Of a stretch of DNA of 64,000 nucleotides, positions 36,797 to 46,219 are shown one piece after another. Location: the NCBI RefSeq assembly GCF_031453995.1, contig NZ_JAVDPZ010000013.1, positions 46,848-110,847 on the forward strand, in the 5' to 3' direction. The notes beneath the pieces are model-generated. The model saw only the letters and a program-made list of their open reading frames with translations, did no database searches and was not told where the DNA came from. Made by a program: the position numbers and the translations under genes. The first letter of the stretch is position 1, and every line of letters starts with the position of its first letter. Origin of the DNA: Nitrobacter vulgaris. Lineage in GTDB: Bacteria > Pseudomonadota > Alphaproteobacteria > Rhizobiales > Xanthobacteraceae.

Positions 36797-38551
36797 GTGT
36801 CGGTCGCTCATCGCAGACGCATTTCAATTCTGATCGTCCGCCGTTTCGCTCGTCGGACGATTGCGCGCGCCAGCGACGGGCCTGCGGCGCTTTCGCGGCT
36901 ATGGCCCGGCCGCGCCGACCGCCTGACCATCGCGCCACACGACCTTCGTACGGCCGACGCCACCCGCGCCGCCGAAATTTATGCGGGCCGCTTCGTATTC
37001 GCGGGCAAGATCGTCACCTGTCACTCCCGCTCCATTTTCGACCTCGAACCGCCGTCCGAGGATTGGGAAGCCGCCCTGCTCGGCTTCGGCTGGCTGCGGC
37101 ATCTCCGCGCCGCCGATACGGCGATTACGCGCGCCAATGCGCGATCGCTGATGGAAGACTGGATCTCGAATCCCACGCGCAGGCGGCCTGTAGGTCGGCG
37201 CGCCGACGTCATGTCGAGGCGCGTGATCTCGCTGCTGTCGCAGGCCCCGCTTGTGCTCGGCGATGCGGATGGAAAATTCTACCGCCGCTATCTGCGCGCG
37301 CTTGCCCGAGACATCCGTCTGTTACGTTTCGGCCTGCACGACGCGCCTGACGGCGTGTCACGGCTGCAGGTTCTGATCGCGCTGTGCTACGCCTCGCTGT
37401 GTCTTGCCAACCAGGCCCGCACCATCCGCAACGCGACCCGCAAGCTCTCCGAGGAATTGCGGCGGCAAATCCTGCCCGACGGCGGACATGTCTCGCGCAA
37501 TCCGGGAGCTTTAATCGAACTGCTGATCGACCTGCTGCCGCTCCGGCAAACCTTCGCCGCACGCAACATCGCACCGCCGCCGGCGCTGCTGAACGCCATC
37601 GACCGCGTGATGCCGATGCTGCGCTTCTTCCGTCACGGCGACGGCGGCTTTGCGCTGTTCAACGGCATGAGCAGCACACCGTCCGACCTTTTGGCGACGC
37701 TCCTGGCCTATGACGACACCCGCGGCATACCGATGGCCAGCATGCCGCACACGGGCTTCCAGCGGATCGACGCCGGCGCGACAATCCTGATCGTCGATGC
37801 CGGTCCGCCGCCACCACCGAACCTCAGCGAGGAAGCGCATGCCGGCTGCCTGTCGTTCGAGCTGTCTTCCGGCTTGAACCGGGTCGTCACGAATTGCGGA
37901 ATGTCCTCGACCAGCCGCGAGACGTGGCGCGTCTTCGCGCGCTCGACAGCAGCGCATTCCACACTGGTCTGCCATCAAACATCCTCGTGCCAGTTCGTCG
38001 AACAATCGGCGATGAAGCGGCTGCTCCAGGGGGCGCCGATTGTCAGCGGTCCGGCCCACGTCGAAACTTTTCGCGAAACCAATGACGACGGCGAGCGGCT
38101 GACGGCTTCGCATGACGGCTATCTCGCCCGGTTTGGTCTGATCCATCGCCGTGTGCTGACGATGGCACCGGACGGCTCGCGGCTGGAGGGCGAGGACATG
38201 CTAGCGCCTGCCCCGGGCGGCCGCATCAAAGGCGGCCAGATTCGTTACGCATTGCGTTTTCACCTGCATCCGTCCGTCAAGGCCAGCCGCCTCGATGATG
38301 CGCATGCCGTGATGCTGGTTTTGCCAAACCGCGAGGTCTGGACGTTCGAAGCGGCCGACAACCGGGTCGAGCTCGAAGACAGCGTTTTTCTCGCCGGCAA
38401 CGACGGTCCGCGACGGTCCGCACAGATCGTGATTCACCAGAATGCCCGGGAAGTCCCCCGAGTGCGTTGGGGTTTCGTGCGTTCGACGACGTCGGCCGCG
38501 GTCACCAACGCCCGCCGTAATGCGCGGCGCGAACCGGAATTGCCGCTGTAG
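36797..38551 (+). CDS. Heparinase II/III family protein
   Basis: The probable start is GTG 36797 (VSVAHRRRIS), giving 584 residues; codons back to 36716 are in frame without a better signal. The N-terminal alpha domain (about 60-300) includes FGWLRHLRAADTAITRANAR, and the C-terminal Hepar_II_III beta domain includes AGCLSFELSSGLNRVVTNCG and RRVLTMAPDGSRLEGEDML. Known members are lyases of uronic acid polysaccharides. Its conserved place between rsmB and purH and the absence of a signal peptide leave substrate and location unknown. Confidence 0.85.
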   Translation: MSVAHRRRISILIVRRFARRTIARASDGPAALSRLWPGRADRLTIAPHDLRTADATRAAEIYAGRFVFAGKIVTCHSRSIFDLEPPSEDWEAALLGFGWLRHLRAADTAITRANARSLMEDWISNPTRRRPVGRRADVMSRRVISLLSQAPLVLGDADGKFYRRYLRALARDIRLLRFGLHDAPDGVSRLQVLIALCYASLCLANQARTIRNATRKLSEELRRQILPDGGHVSRNPGALIELLIDLLPLRQTFAARNIAPPPALLNAIDRVMPMLRFFRHGDGGFALFNGMSSTPSDLLATLLAYDDTRGIPMASMPHTGFQRIDAGATILIVDAGPPPPPNLSEEAHAGCLSFELSSGLNRVVTNCGMSSTSRETWRVFARSTAAHSTLVCHQTSSCQFVEQSAMKRLLQGAPIVSGPAHVETFRETNDDGERLTASHDGYLARFGLIHRRVLTMAPDGSRLEGEDMLAPAPGGRIKGGQIRYALRFHLHPSVKASRLDDAHAVMLVLPNREVWTFEAADNRVELEDSVFLAGNDGPRRSAQIVIHQNAREVPRVRWGFVRSTTSAAVTNARRNARREPELPL

Positions 38552-38670
38552 ACGAAATGTGCCGGCGGCCTTGCCAGAGCAGGCCGGTTTCATCACCGGC
38601 AAATTCATGCTAACCGGCTGCGCTAAAGTTGTCGGCTTTGATGGAATCAAAGTCGGCACCGGGCTTCCGT

Positions 38671-38723
38671 TTTGACGCGTTTTCTTGACGCGAACCGATA
38701 CCCTCCTCGCTCGAAAACGCTAT
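38671..38723 (+). repeat. Dispersed 54 bp repeat, copy 3
   Basis: It reads TTTGACGCGTTTTCTTGACG and ends TCGAAAACGCTATG, 22 bp before the purH start. It matches the copies at 5241 and 27387. The preceding 38625-38670 (GGCTTTGATGGAATCAAAG) carries a further small palindrome. Confidence 0.7.
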
Positions 38724-38744
38724 GACCTTCCAGGATCGACAATC

Positions 38745-40337
38745 ATGACCGACCGACCGCGCCGCGTGACCCGCGCATTGCTTTCCGTTTCCGACAAGAC
38801 CGGCTTGACCGAGTTCGCCCGCGCGCTTGCCAGCCTTGGCATTGATCTGGTGTCGACCGGCGGCACCGCCAAGGCGATCGCAGCGGCAGGATTGAAGGTC
38901 AGCGACGTCTCCGACCTGACGGGCTTTCCGGAAATGATGGACGGCAGGGTCAAGACGCTGCATCCAAAGGTACACGGCGGCCTGCTCGCCATCCGCGACC
39001 ATGCCGATCATGCAAAAGCCATGAAGGACCACGGCATCGTTCCGATCGACCTGCTGGTCGTCAATCTCTATCCGTTCGAGTCGACGGTCGACAAAGGCGC
39101 TGCTTACGAGGACTGCGTCGAGAATATCGACATCGGCGGCCCCGCGATGATCCGCGCCGCCGCGAAAAACCATGATGACGTCGCGGTCGTGGTCGAACCG
39201 CAGGATTATCAGGCGGTGCTCGACGAGCTCAACGCCAACGCGGGTGCGACCACGTTGAGCTTGCGCAAGCGCCTCGCCGCGAAAGCTTACGCCCGGACCG
39301 CCGCCTATGATGCCGCGATCTCCAACTGGTTCGCGCTGCAGCTTGAGACCGATACCCCCGACTATCGCGCCGTCGGCGGACGTCTCGCGCAGACGTTGCG
39401 TTACGGAGAGAACCCGCACCAGACCGCCGCATTCTACCGCACGCCGGAGCGGCGCGCCGGCGTCTCCACCGCGCGGCAATTGCAGGGCAAGGAATTATCC
39501 TACAACAACATTAACGACACCGACGCGGCCTATGAATGCGTCGCCGAATTTGACGCGGCGCGCACCGCGGCCTGCGTCATCATTAAGCATGCGAACCCCT
39601 GCGGCGTCGCTGAAGGCTCAAGCCTCACCGAGGCCTATCGCAAAGCGCTCGCTTGCGACCAGACTTCGGCCTTTGGCGGCATTATCGCGTTCAATCGCAC
39701 GATCGATGCCGACGCCGCCAATGCGGTAGCCGGCATCTTCACTGAAGTCATCATCGCGCCCGATGCGACCGAGGAAGCGATTGCGATCATCGGTAAGCGC
39801 AAAAAACTGCGGTTGCTGCTGGCCGGTAGCCTGCCCGATCCGCGCGCGCGCGGCCTGACTGCGAAGACCGTCGCTGGCGGACTTTTAGTGCAGGGTCGCG
39901 ACAACGCTGTTGTCGACGACATGTCGCTCAAGGTCGCAACCAAGCGCGCGCCGACCGAGGCTGAGATGCGCGACCTGCGCTTTGCTTTCCGCGTCGCGAA
40001 GCACGTCAAGTCAAACACCATTGTCTATGCCAGGGATCTGGCCACCGTTGGCATTGGCGCGGGACAGATGAGCCGCGTCGATTCCGCGCGCATCGCAGCA
40101 CGCAAGGCGGAAGATGCGGCGCGCGAGCTGAACCTCACCGAGCCGCTGACCAAAGGCTCGGTCGTGGCGTCGGATGCGTTCTTCCCATTCGCCGACGGAA
40201 TGCTCGCCTGCGTCGAGGCCGGCGCCACCGCGGTCATTCAACCCGGCGGTTCCATGCGCGACGAAGAGGTGATCAAGGCCGCCGACGAGCACGGCATCGC
40301 CATGGTGTTCACCGGCATCAGGCATTTCCGTCATTAG
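38745..40337 (+). CDS. purH: Bifunctional AICAR formyltransferase / IMP cyclohydrolase
   Basis: From ATG 38745 the protein has 530 residues. The N-terminal MGS-like cyclohydrolase domain (about 1-140) shows LVSTGGTAKAI and DGRVKTLHPKVHGG. The AICAR transformylase domain holds IIKHANPCGVA with the catalytic Lys-His pair. It performs the last two steps of IMP synthesis. It is preceded by a dispersed repeat and followed by two hairpin repeats. Confidence 0.95.
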   Translation: MTDRPRRVTRALLSVSDKTGLTEFARALASLGIDLVSTGGTAKAIAAAGLKVSDVSDLTGFPEMMDGRVKTLHPKVHGGLLAIRDHADHAKAMKDHGIVPIDLLVVNLYPFESTVDKGAAYEDCVENIDIGGPAMIRAAAKNHDDVAVVVEPQDYQAVLDELNANAGATTLSLRKRLAAKAYARTAAYDAAISNWFALQLETDTPDYRAVGGRLAQTLRYGENPHQTAAFYRTPERRAGVSTARQLQGKELSYNNINDTDAAYECVAEFDAARTAACVIIKHANPCGVAEGSSLTEAYRKALACDQTSAFGGIIAFNRTIDADAANAVAGIFTEVIIAPDATEEAIAIIGKRKKLRLLLAGSLPDPRARGLTAKTVAGGLLVQGRDNAVVDDMSLKVATKRAPTEAEMRDLRFAFRVAKHVKSNTIVYARDLATVGIGAGQMSRVDSARIAARKAEDAARELNLTEPLTKGSVVASDAFFPFADGMLACVEAGATAVIQPGGSMRDEEVIKAADEHGIAMVFTGIRHFRH

Positions 40338-40384
40338 ATCACGATGATTTTGAATCGAATCGATCCAAAATCATGAACGTGATC
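40337..40384. repeat. Palindromic repeat after purH, GATCACG...CGTGATC
   Basis: GATCACGATGATTTTG is mirrored by CAAAATCATGAACGTGATC, a strong hairpin overlapping the purH stop region. It probably ends the purH transcript. Confidence 0.6.
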
Positions 40385-40401
40385 GATTCCAGTATTCTGA
40401 G

Positions 40402-40450
40402 AAGCGGGATGCGAGCGGAAAACCGCTTCACACTTTTCCTCATCCCGCTT
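40402..40450. repeat. Palindromic repeat AAGCGGGATG...CATCCCGCTT
   Basis: The ends are an exact 10 bp inverted repeat around AGCGGAAAACCGCT, itself an inner inverted repeat. It lies just upstream of the dihaem cytochrome gene. Confidence 0.65.
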
Positions 40451-40478
40451 TAAAGCGAGATACTACACGTTGAGATGG

Positions 40479-41150
40479 ATGCGGGCAGAACGGATGAGAC
40501 CGGTGATAGGCGGAGCGCTTCTGCTGCTGGGCGTGTCGTCGCTACCCGTGCTCGCGGGCAACGGTGAGGGTATCACCAAGCCGCCGGGCAGAGCGACAAC
40601 CTGCACACCGTGTCACGGCCGGAATGGAGAGGGCCAGCCGGCAAGGGGCATTCCACGCCTTGCTGGTCTCAATGCGGAATACCTTGAACGTCAGCTCGAT
40701 GGTTTCAATAACGGCGCGCGCAAGAACCGTGTCATGCTGATGATCGCATCGGATCTGTCCAACGACGAAAGAAAGGCGCTGGCCAACTACTATGCGGGCA
40801 TGACGACACCGAAGCCCGAAACTGCTCCCGCTGATCAAGCCGTGATCGCGGCCGGAGCGAAGATTGCCGCGACCGGCGATCCCTCGAACGACTTGCCCGG
40901 TTGCGGACAGTGCCACGGTGCAGCGGGCCTTGACGCGGGAGCGAACTTTCCCCGCCTCGCGGGACAATCAGCACTTTATATCGAGAAAGCACTCCGGTCG
41001 TGGAAAGCCGGTGATCGCAAGGTCGATCCCATGGGGGTGATGGCCAATGTCGCAAACAAGCTGACCGACGATCAAATCAAAAGCGTGGCCGCGTATTACG
41101 AGAGTTTGCCTGTGGCAGCATCGGCCCCGACTCCGGAATCCAGGCCATGA
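40479..41150 (+). CDS. Dihaem periplasmic c-type cytochrome (c4-like)
   Basis: The protein has 223 residues from ATG 40479; ATG 40494 (MRPVIGGALLLLGV) is an equally good start of the signal peptide. Two haem attachment motifs, CTPCH and CGQCH, head two similar domains (about 35-120 and 125-215). Each contains a PRLAG segment and a later Met that can be an axial ligand (RVMLMIASDL and PMGVMANVA). It resembles cytochrome c4-type electron carriers that feed terminal oxidases. No oxidase gene is nearby. Confidence 0.9.
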   Translation: MRAERMRPVIGGALLLLGVSSLPVLAGNGEGITKPPGRATTCTPCHGRNGEGQPARGIPRLAGLNAEYLERQLDGFNNGARKNRVMLMIASDLSNDERKALANYYAGMTTPKPETAPADQAVIAAGAKIAATGDPSNDLPGCGQCHGAAGLDAGANFPRLAGQSALYIEKALRSWKAGDRKVDPMGVMANVANKLTDDQIKSVAAYYESLPVAASAPTPESRP

Positions 41151-41165
41151 TCCGCATGCAGACGG

Positions 41166-42554
41166 TTACTCCCGCACGCGCGACAGCAGTGCAAGCCCCG
41201 CGACGAAGAACAACACCAGCACCGCCATGCCCGCCTTCTGGCTAGCGGTGATCGCGGTGATGAAGCCGACCAGCAGCGGGCCAACGAACGAGGTCACCTT
41301 TCCGGTCAGCGCGAACAATCCGAAAAACTGCGCAATGCGATCCTTCGGCGCCAGCCGGATCAGCAACGTGCGCGAGGCCGCCTGCAATGGACCGCCGGCG
41401 CCGCCAATCAGACAGCCGAGGATGAGATAGGCTTTTTCCGCGGGTGCTGCGAACAACCCGCCGCCGGGCACGGGCGGCGCGACCTTCACGAACAGGATCG
41501 AATCCTTGTCGACCATCAGGATCGCCACGATCGCCAACAATAAAACAGTCATGCTCGCGGCGATGACGAATTTTGGACCCACCCGGTCGTCGAGCTTGCC
41601 GCCGATCCACGCGCCGAGCGCGCCGGCTATCGCCAGCAGTATCCCGAACGTTCCGATCTCGATGGTATGCCAGCCGAAGGTGCCTGCGGCATAGATCCCG
41701 CCGAACGCGAACAGCGACACCAGCCCGTCGGTGTAGATCATGTTGGCGAGCAGGAAGGTCGCCAGCGACCGTCGTTTCGGCAATTCGCGGAGCGTGCCGC
41801 GCAACTCGATCAACCCTTCGCGCAGCGCCGCTCGCACCGGACGCTTGGCCGGGAAATCCGGTGTCAGCAAAAACATCGGCAGGACGAAGACGACGAACCA
41901 GAGGCCTGTCAGCGGGCCTGTGATGCGATCGCCCTGGTGGGTTGCGGGATCGAGACCGAACAACGGCGTCACGCCGAACAGCGTCTTGCCGGTGGCGCGA
42001 TTGGCGGCGAGGAAACCCAGCACCAGGATCAGGCTGAGGATGCCGCCGATATAGCCGGTGGCCCATCCGGTCCCCGACAGGCGACCGATCTTGTGCGGCG
42101 GCACCAGCGACGGCATCATCGCATTGTTGAACACGGTGGCGAATTCGACGCCGACGGTAGCGATGCCGTAGGCGATCAACAGCGGCAGGATCAGGCTGGC
42201 GTCACCGGGCTTGCCGATCCACATCAGGCTGGAGCCGATGACCAATAGCGCGCCGAAGGCCGCGATCCACGGCTTGCGCCGGCCGCTGGCGTCGGCGATG
42301 GCGCCCAGCACCGGCGAGGCGAGCGCGATCACGATGCCAGCCGCGCCGGTCGCAAATCCCCAAAGCGATTGCCCCTCGGCCGGTGTCGCCGCCACGAAAG
42401 TCGCGAAATACGGCGCGAATACGAAGGTCGTAATCAGCGTGAAATAGGGCTGCGCCGCCCAGTCGAACATGATCCAGCTGGCAATGGCGGCGCGAGAGGC
42501 ATAGCCCTCTCCGAGATTCGCACTGGCCGCCGGTAAGGCTGTCGTCACCGTCAT
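41166..42554 (-). CDS. MFS transporter, UMF1/Atg22-like
   Basis: The protein is 462 residues from ATG 42554, or 470 from ATG 42578. It has about twelve transmembrane helices. The N-terminus ASWIMFDWAAQPYFTLITTF is the UMF1/Atg22-like family signature, and GFATGAAGIVIALASPVLGA follows. The fungal members export amino acids from vacuoles; bacterial substrates are not known. It converges with the cytochrome gene. Confidence 0.87.
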   Translation of the reverse strand: MTVTTALPAASANLGEGYASRAAIASWIMFDWAAQPYFTLITTFVFAPYFATFVAATPAEGQSLWGFATGAAGIVIALASPVLGAIADASGRRKPWIAAFGALLVIGSSLMWIGKPGDASLILPLLIAYGIATVGVEFATVFNNAMMPSLVPPHKIGRLSGTGWATGYIGGILSLILVLGFLAANRATGKTLFGVTPLFGLDPATHQGDRITGPLTGLWFVVFVLPMFLLTPDFPAKRPVRAALREGLIELRGTLRELPKRRSLATFLLANMIYTDGLVSLFAFGGIYAAGTFGWHTIEIGTFGILLAIAGALGAWIGGKLDDRVGPKFVIAASMTVLLLAIVAILMVDKDSILFVKVAPPVPGGGLFAAPAEKAYLILGCLIGGAGGPLQAASRTLLIRLAPKDRIAQFFGLFALTGKVTSFVGPLLVGFITAITASQKAGMAVLVLFFVAGLALLSRVRE

Positions 42555-42660
42555 GCCCGATATGTTGTGTCGAATCATGTGGGCGTCTGACCTTGCGCCT
42601 GAGTTCCTATAGCATTGCTCCCATCAACAGAGCGACTCCTCCAGATCCGGAACCGAATGG

Positions 42661-44418
42661 ATGATCCACCGCGAGCCGCGTCGGTCCATATTTTCCGTGA
42701 TCGCCTTCTGCGTGATCATAGCATTTGCGCCGCTGTCATGGCCCGCCGTCGCGCAGGATGCACGCGGCACGGCTCCGACCACGACCTCCGATGCGGCCCG
42801 TCCGGTTGCCGCCAAACACGGCATGGTGGTGGCGCAGGAGCGGCTCGCGGCCAAGATCGGAGCGGAGGTGCTTGCGCAGGGCGGCAATGCCGTCGATGCA
42901 GCGGTCGCGACCGGCTTCGCCCTGGCGGTCACCTACCCGCGCGCCGGAAACATCGGCGGCGGCGGGTTCATGCTGATACACCTCGCCGATTCCAGACGCG
43001 ACATCGCCATCGATTATCGCGAGACCGCACCCGATGCGATCAGACGCGACATCTTCCTCGGCGCAGACGGCGCGCCCGACCCGGCGAAGTCGCGCGATTC
43101 CGCGCTCGGCATCGGCGTGCCCGGCACCGTCGCGGGGCTCGCGCTGGCGCTCGACAAATACGGCTCGGGCAAGTTCACCCTCGCCCGTCTTCTCAAGCCT
43201 GCGATCACGCTGGCACGCTACGGACTCGAAATCGCCGACGACAACGCCGATACGCTGTCGCAATCGCATGACCGTTTTGTGCGTTGGCCGTCCTCGATGA
43301 AGATTTTCGCGCATCCTGACGGCACTCCGCTGCGCGAGGGCGACCGGCTGGTCCAGACCGATCTGGCCGCGACCCTGACCGCAATCGCCGAGTACGGGCC
43401 GCAAGGATTCTATGAAGGTTCGGTGGCCTCGAACCTGGTGAAAGCGATCGACGCAGCCGGCGGGATCATGACGCTTGAAGACCTCAAGTCCTATCGGCCG
43501 CTGATCCGAGAGCCGGTGCGTGGCAGATATCGGGGCTACGACGTCGTTTCGATGCCGCTGTCCTCGTCGGGCGGCACCGTACTGCTCGAATCGCTGAACA
43601 TCCTCGAAGGCTTTCCGATGCGCGATCTGCATCAGGGATCGCTGGATTCACTGCACGTGCTGGTCGAGGCGATGAAGCGCGCTTATGCGGATCGCGCGCG
43701 CTATCTCGGAGATCCCGCTTTTGTCAACGCCCCGATTCAAACCCTGCTTGCGAAGGACTATGCAACGAAACAGCGCGCGTCGATCGACATGATGCATGCG
43801 ACGCCTGCGGCCGCCGTGCCCGTGCGGCCGCAGCGCGAGGGAGACAACACCACGCATTTTTCCGTGGCCGACGCCTTCGGCAATGTCGTCAGCAACACCT
43901 ATACGCTGAACTTCAGCTACGGCGTCGGGCTGGTGGCGGAGGGCACCGGCATTCTGCTCAACAATGAGCTTGACGATTTTACCGCCGCGCCGGGCGCGGC
44001 GAACGCCTTCGGCCTGGTCGGATTCGAGGCCAACCTGCCCGGCCCCGGCAAGCGACCACTGTCTTCGATGACTCCGACGATCGTTCTGAAGGACAGAAAA
44101 CCGGTGCTGGTGACGGGATCGCCGGGCGGCAGCCGCATCGTCTCCACGGTTCTTCAGGTGATCGTCAACGTGCTCGACTACGATATGAACATTGCAGCCG
44201 CGGTCCACGCGCCTCGGCTGCATCATCAGTGGCTGCCGGACGAGGTCCGCGCCGAACAGGGATTCCCCGATGGCATCATCGCGGGATTGCAGGCGCGAGG
44301 CCACGCCGTTGTCGTACCGATGGGACAGACTTCGGCCAACTCCATCGCCATCACCCCGGACGGGTTGTTCGGTGCGCCGGACCCGCGTACCCGCGGGTCG
44401 CATGCTGCGGGATATTGA
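42661..44418 (+). CDS. ggt: Gamma-glutamyltransferase (glutathione hydrolase)
   Basis: The 585-residue protein has a signal peptide (cut near AVAQD). The autoprocessing and catalytic Thr is in GDNTTHFSVAD (about residue 396), with TYPRAGNIGGGGFM near the substrate site, and PGPGKRPLSSMTPTIV and TGSPGGSRI in the small subunit. The pro-enzyme cleaves itself into two subunits and hydrolyses glutathione or transfers its gamma-glutamyl group in the periplasm. It is complete and single. Confidence 0.94.
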   Translation: MIHREPRRSIFSVIAFCVIIAFAPLSWPAVAQDARGTAPTTTSDAARPVAAKHGMVVAQERLAAKIGAEVLAQGGNAVDAAVATGFALAVTYPRAGNIGGGGFMLIHLADSRRDIAIDYRETAPDAIRRDIFLGADGAPDPAKSRDSALGIGVPGTVAGLALALDKYGSGKFTLARLLKPAITLARYGLEIADDNADTLSQSHDRFVRWPSSMKIFAHPDGTPLREGDRLVQTDLAATLTAIAEYGPQGFYEGSVASNLVKAIDAAGGIMTLEDLKSYRPLIREPVRGRYRGYDVVSMPLSSSGGTVLLESLNILEGFPMRDLHQGSLDSLHVLVEAMKRAYADRARYLGDPAFVNAPIQTLLAKDYATKQRASIDMMHATPAAAVPVRPQREGDNTTHFSVADAFGNVVSNTYTLNFSYGVGLVAEGTGILLNNELDDFTAAPGAANAFGLVGFEANLPGPGKRPLSSMTPTIVLKDRKPVLVTGSPGGSRIVSTVLQVIVNVLDYDMNIAAAVHAPRLHHQWLPDEVRAEQGFPDGIIAGLQARGHAVVVPMGQTSANSIAITPDGLFGAPDPRTRGSHAAGY

Positions 44419-44459
44419 GGCGCGCACGTCGTTTGGAGCCGAACGATATGGCTCGTAAT

Positions 44460-44503
44460 ATTTATCCGGGTAATATTGACGGACTAATTATATCCGGGTA
44501 ATA
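44460..44503. promoter_or_regulatory. Tandem direct repeat ATCCGGGTAATA, candidate operator
   Basis: The 12-mer ATCCGGGTAATA occurs twice, at 44464-44475 and 44492-44503, 28 bp apart. AT-rich flanks (ATTT/ATTAT) extend the likeness to about 16 bp. Two similar boxes on roughly the same helix face, 33 bp before a gene, suggest a transcription factor site. The factor is not identified. Confidence 0.45.
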
Positions 44504-44535
44504 AATGCCAGCCAACCCGCAGCCGGACACCTCCC

Positions 44536-45132
44536 ATGATGCATGACCAGACCTCCTATTTTACCGCTTTCGAGGGCCAGCGGCGGATCGCATCTGGCCC
44601 GCTCACCGATGTCGCGCTCGCCGTCAAACACGCAGGCACGCGCACGACTGCTCCGATCGCAATCTACAGCGACGAGACCGGGCGCCCGATCGACCTCGAT
44701 TTGCGTGGGTCCGACGATGAGATCGCGGCTCGCCTGCGGCAGACCTTGCCGGTGGAAACGATCATAGCCAGCGGGGCCTCCAAACCGGGCGAACCGCGCG
44801 GCCGCGGCCGGCCGAAACTCGGCGTGGTCGCGCGCGAGGTGACGCTGCTGCCGCGGCACTGGGAGTGGCTGAGCGCGCAACCCGGCGGGGCGTCGGTCGC
44901 CTTGCGCAAGCTGGTCGACGAGGCGCGCCGCGCAAATAGCGACAGGGATCGCAGCCGCGCGGCACGCGACGCTGCCTATTACTTCATGTCTGCGATGGCG
45001 GGCGATTTTGCAAACTTCGAGGAAGCCGCACGCGCGCTGTTCGCCAACGACCGGCGGCGGCTAGCAGCCCTGATCGCCGGCTGGCCAGACGACATCCGCG
45101 ATCACATCGTCAAGCTGGTGGAGCGGATTTGA
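44536..45132 (+). CDS. DUF2239 family protein
   Basis: The 198-residue soluble protein belongs to DUF2239: YFTAFEGQRRIASGPLTDVA at the N-terminus, then GRGRPKLGVVAREVTLLPRHW, and a C-terminal helical part AAYYFMSAMAGDFANFEEAA. The central LLPRHWEWL and RGRPKLG hint at a DNA-related role (AT-hook-like, ribbon or helix), but the function is unknown. A tandem operator-like repeat lies directly upstream, so it is probably regulated by a dedicated factor. Confidence 0.85.
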   Translation: MMHDQTSYFTAFEGQRRIASGPLTDVALAVKHAGTRTTAPIAIYSDETGRPIDLDLRGSDDEIAARLRQTLPVETIIASGASKPGEPRGRGRPKLGVVAREVTLLPRHWEWLSAQPGGASVALRKLVDEARRANSDRDRSRAARDAAYYFMSAMAGDFANFEEAARALFANDRRRLAALIAGWPDDIRDHIVKLVERI

Positions 45133-45253
45133 CATTCGCTCCATGGTCTGGCGCAAACAGAAGATCGAGCGGCTGATCTGACGAAACAGGAACGAGCCTT
45201 GCGCCCCGCGAACCTGTGTCGAAGAAACTTAAAAGGCAAAACAGAAAAGAGCG

Positions 45254-46174
45254 ATGCGCATTCTCGTTGTCGGGGCCGGCGCGACCGGTGGCTATTTCGG
45301 CGGCAGGCTGCTGCAGGCGGGTCAGGATGTGACCTTCCTGGTGCGTCCCAAACGCGCCGCTGAGCTGGCAAGCACCGGTCTTGTCATCAAGAGTCCGCAC
45401 GGCGAGTTGACGCTCCGCAATCCGCCGACAGTCCAGGCTACTGGCTTGAAGCAGACATTCGATCTGGTTCTGCTGAGCTGCAAGGCGTTTGATCTCGAAG
45501 GCGCGATCACATCGTTCGCGCCGGCGGTGGGGCCGCGCACGGCGACCCTCCCGCTGCTCAACGGGATGCGGCACCTGGAGATGCTCGACGCAACATTCGA
45601 CCGCGAGCGCGTGCTCGGCGGCCTGTGTTCGCTCGCGGTCACGCTCAACGAGAAGCGCGAAGTCGTCCACCTCGCGCCAATGCAGTCGCTCCGTTTCGGC
45701 GAGCGCAACGGCGGCACAAGCGAACGCGTTCGGGTGATAGCCGAAGCTTTCGCCGGCGCCAGTTGCGGAGCACAGGCATCCGAAACCATCATTCAGGACA
45801 TGTGGGAAAAGTGGGTGTTTCTAGCGACGCTCGCCGGCACGACCTGCATGATGCGCGCATCCATCGGCCAGATCGTCGCCGCACCTGGCGGACACGATTT
45901 CATCCTTGCCGTGCTGGCCGAAGTTGCCGCTCTTGCGAGCGCGGCAGGTCACGCGCCGCGCGAAGATTTCCTGAGCAGCGCGTCGGCAATGCTGACGGCG
46001 AAGGAATCGCCGCTGACCGCATCCATGTTCCGCGATATCGAGGCCGGCGCGCGGGTCGAAGCCGATCATATCATCGGCGATCTCATCACCCGAGCCGAGG
46101 CCGCAAAGCTGCCGATACCGAAACTTCGCACCATCTATACGCATTTGAAGGCGTACGAGAACCAGCGGGAATGA
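45254..46174 (+). CDS. panE: 2-dehydropantoate 2-reductase (ketopantoate reductase) family
   Basis: The 306-residue protein has an N-terminal Rossmann motif GAGATGGYFGGRLLQAG (residues 7-23), central LLSCKAFDLEGAI with the conserved Lys, and a C-terminal helical domain with DMWEKWVFLATL. It reduces ketopantoate to pantoate with NADPH in CoA synthesis. Many genomes carry several paralogues, so the specific substrate is likely but not certain. Confidence 0.87.
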   Translation: MRILVVGAGATGGYFGGRLLQAGQDVTFLVRPKRAAELASTGLVIKSPHGELTLRNPPTVQATGLKQTFDLVLLSCKAFDLEGAITSFAPAVGPRTATLPLLNGMRHLEMLDATFDRERVLGGLCSLAVTLNEKREVVHLAPMQSLRFGERNGGTSERVRVIAEAFAGASCGAQASETIIQDMWEKWVFLATLAGTTCMMRASIGQIVAAPGGHDFILAVLAEVAALASAAGHAPREDFLSSASAMLTAKESPLTASMFRDIEAGARVEADHIIGDLITRAEAAKLPIPKLRTIYTHLKAYENQRE

Positions 46175-46219
46175 TTGCCGCATCCGCGACCGCCCCGCCG
46201 TCTTCAAAAATCCAGATCT

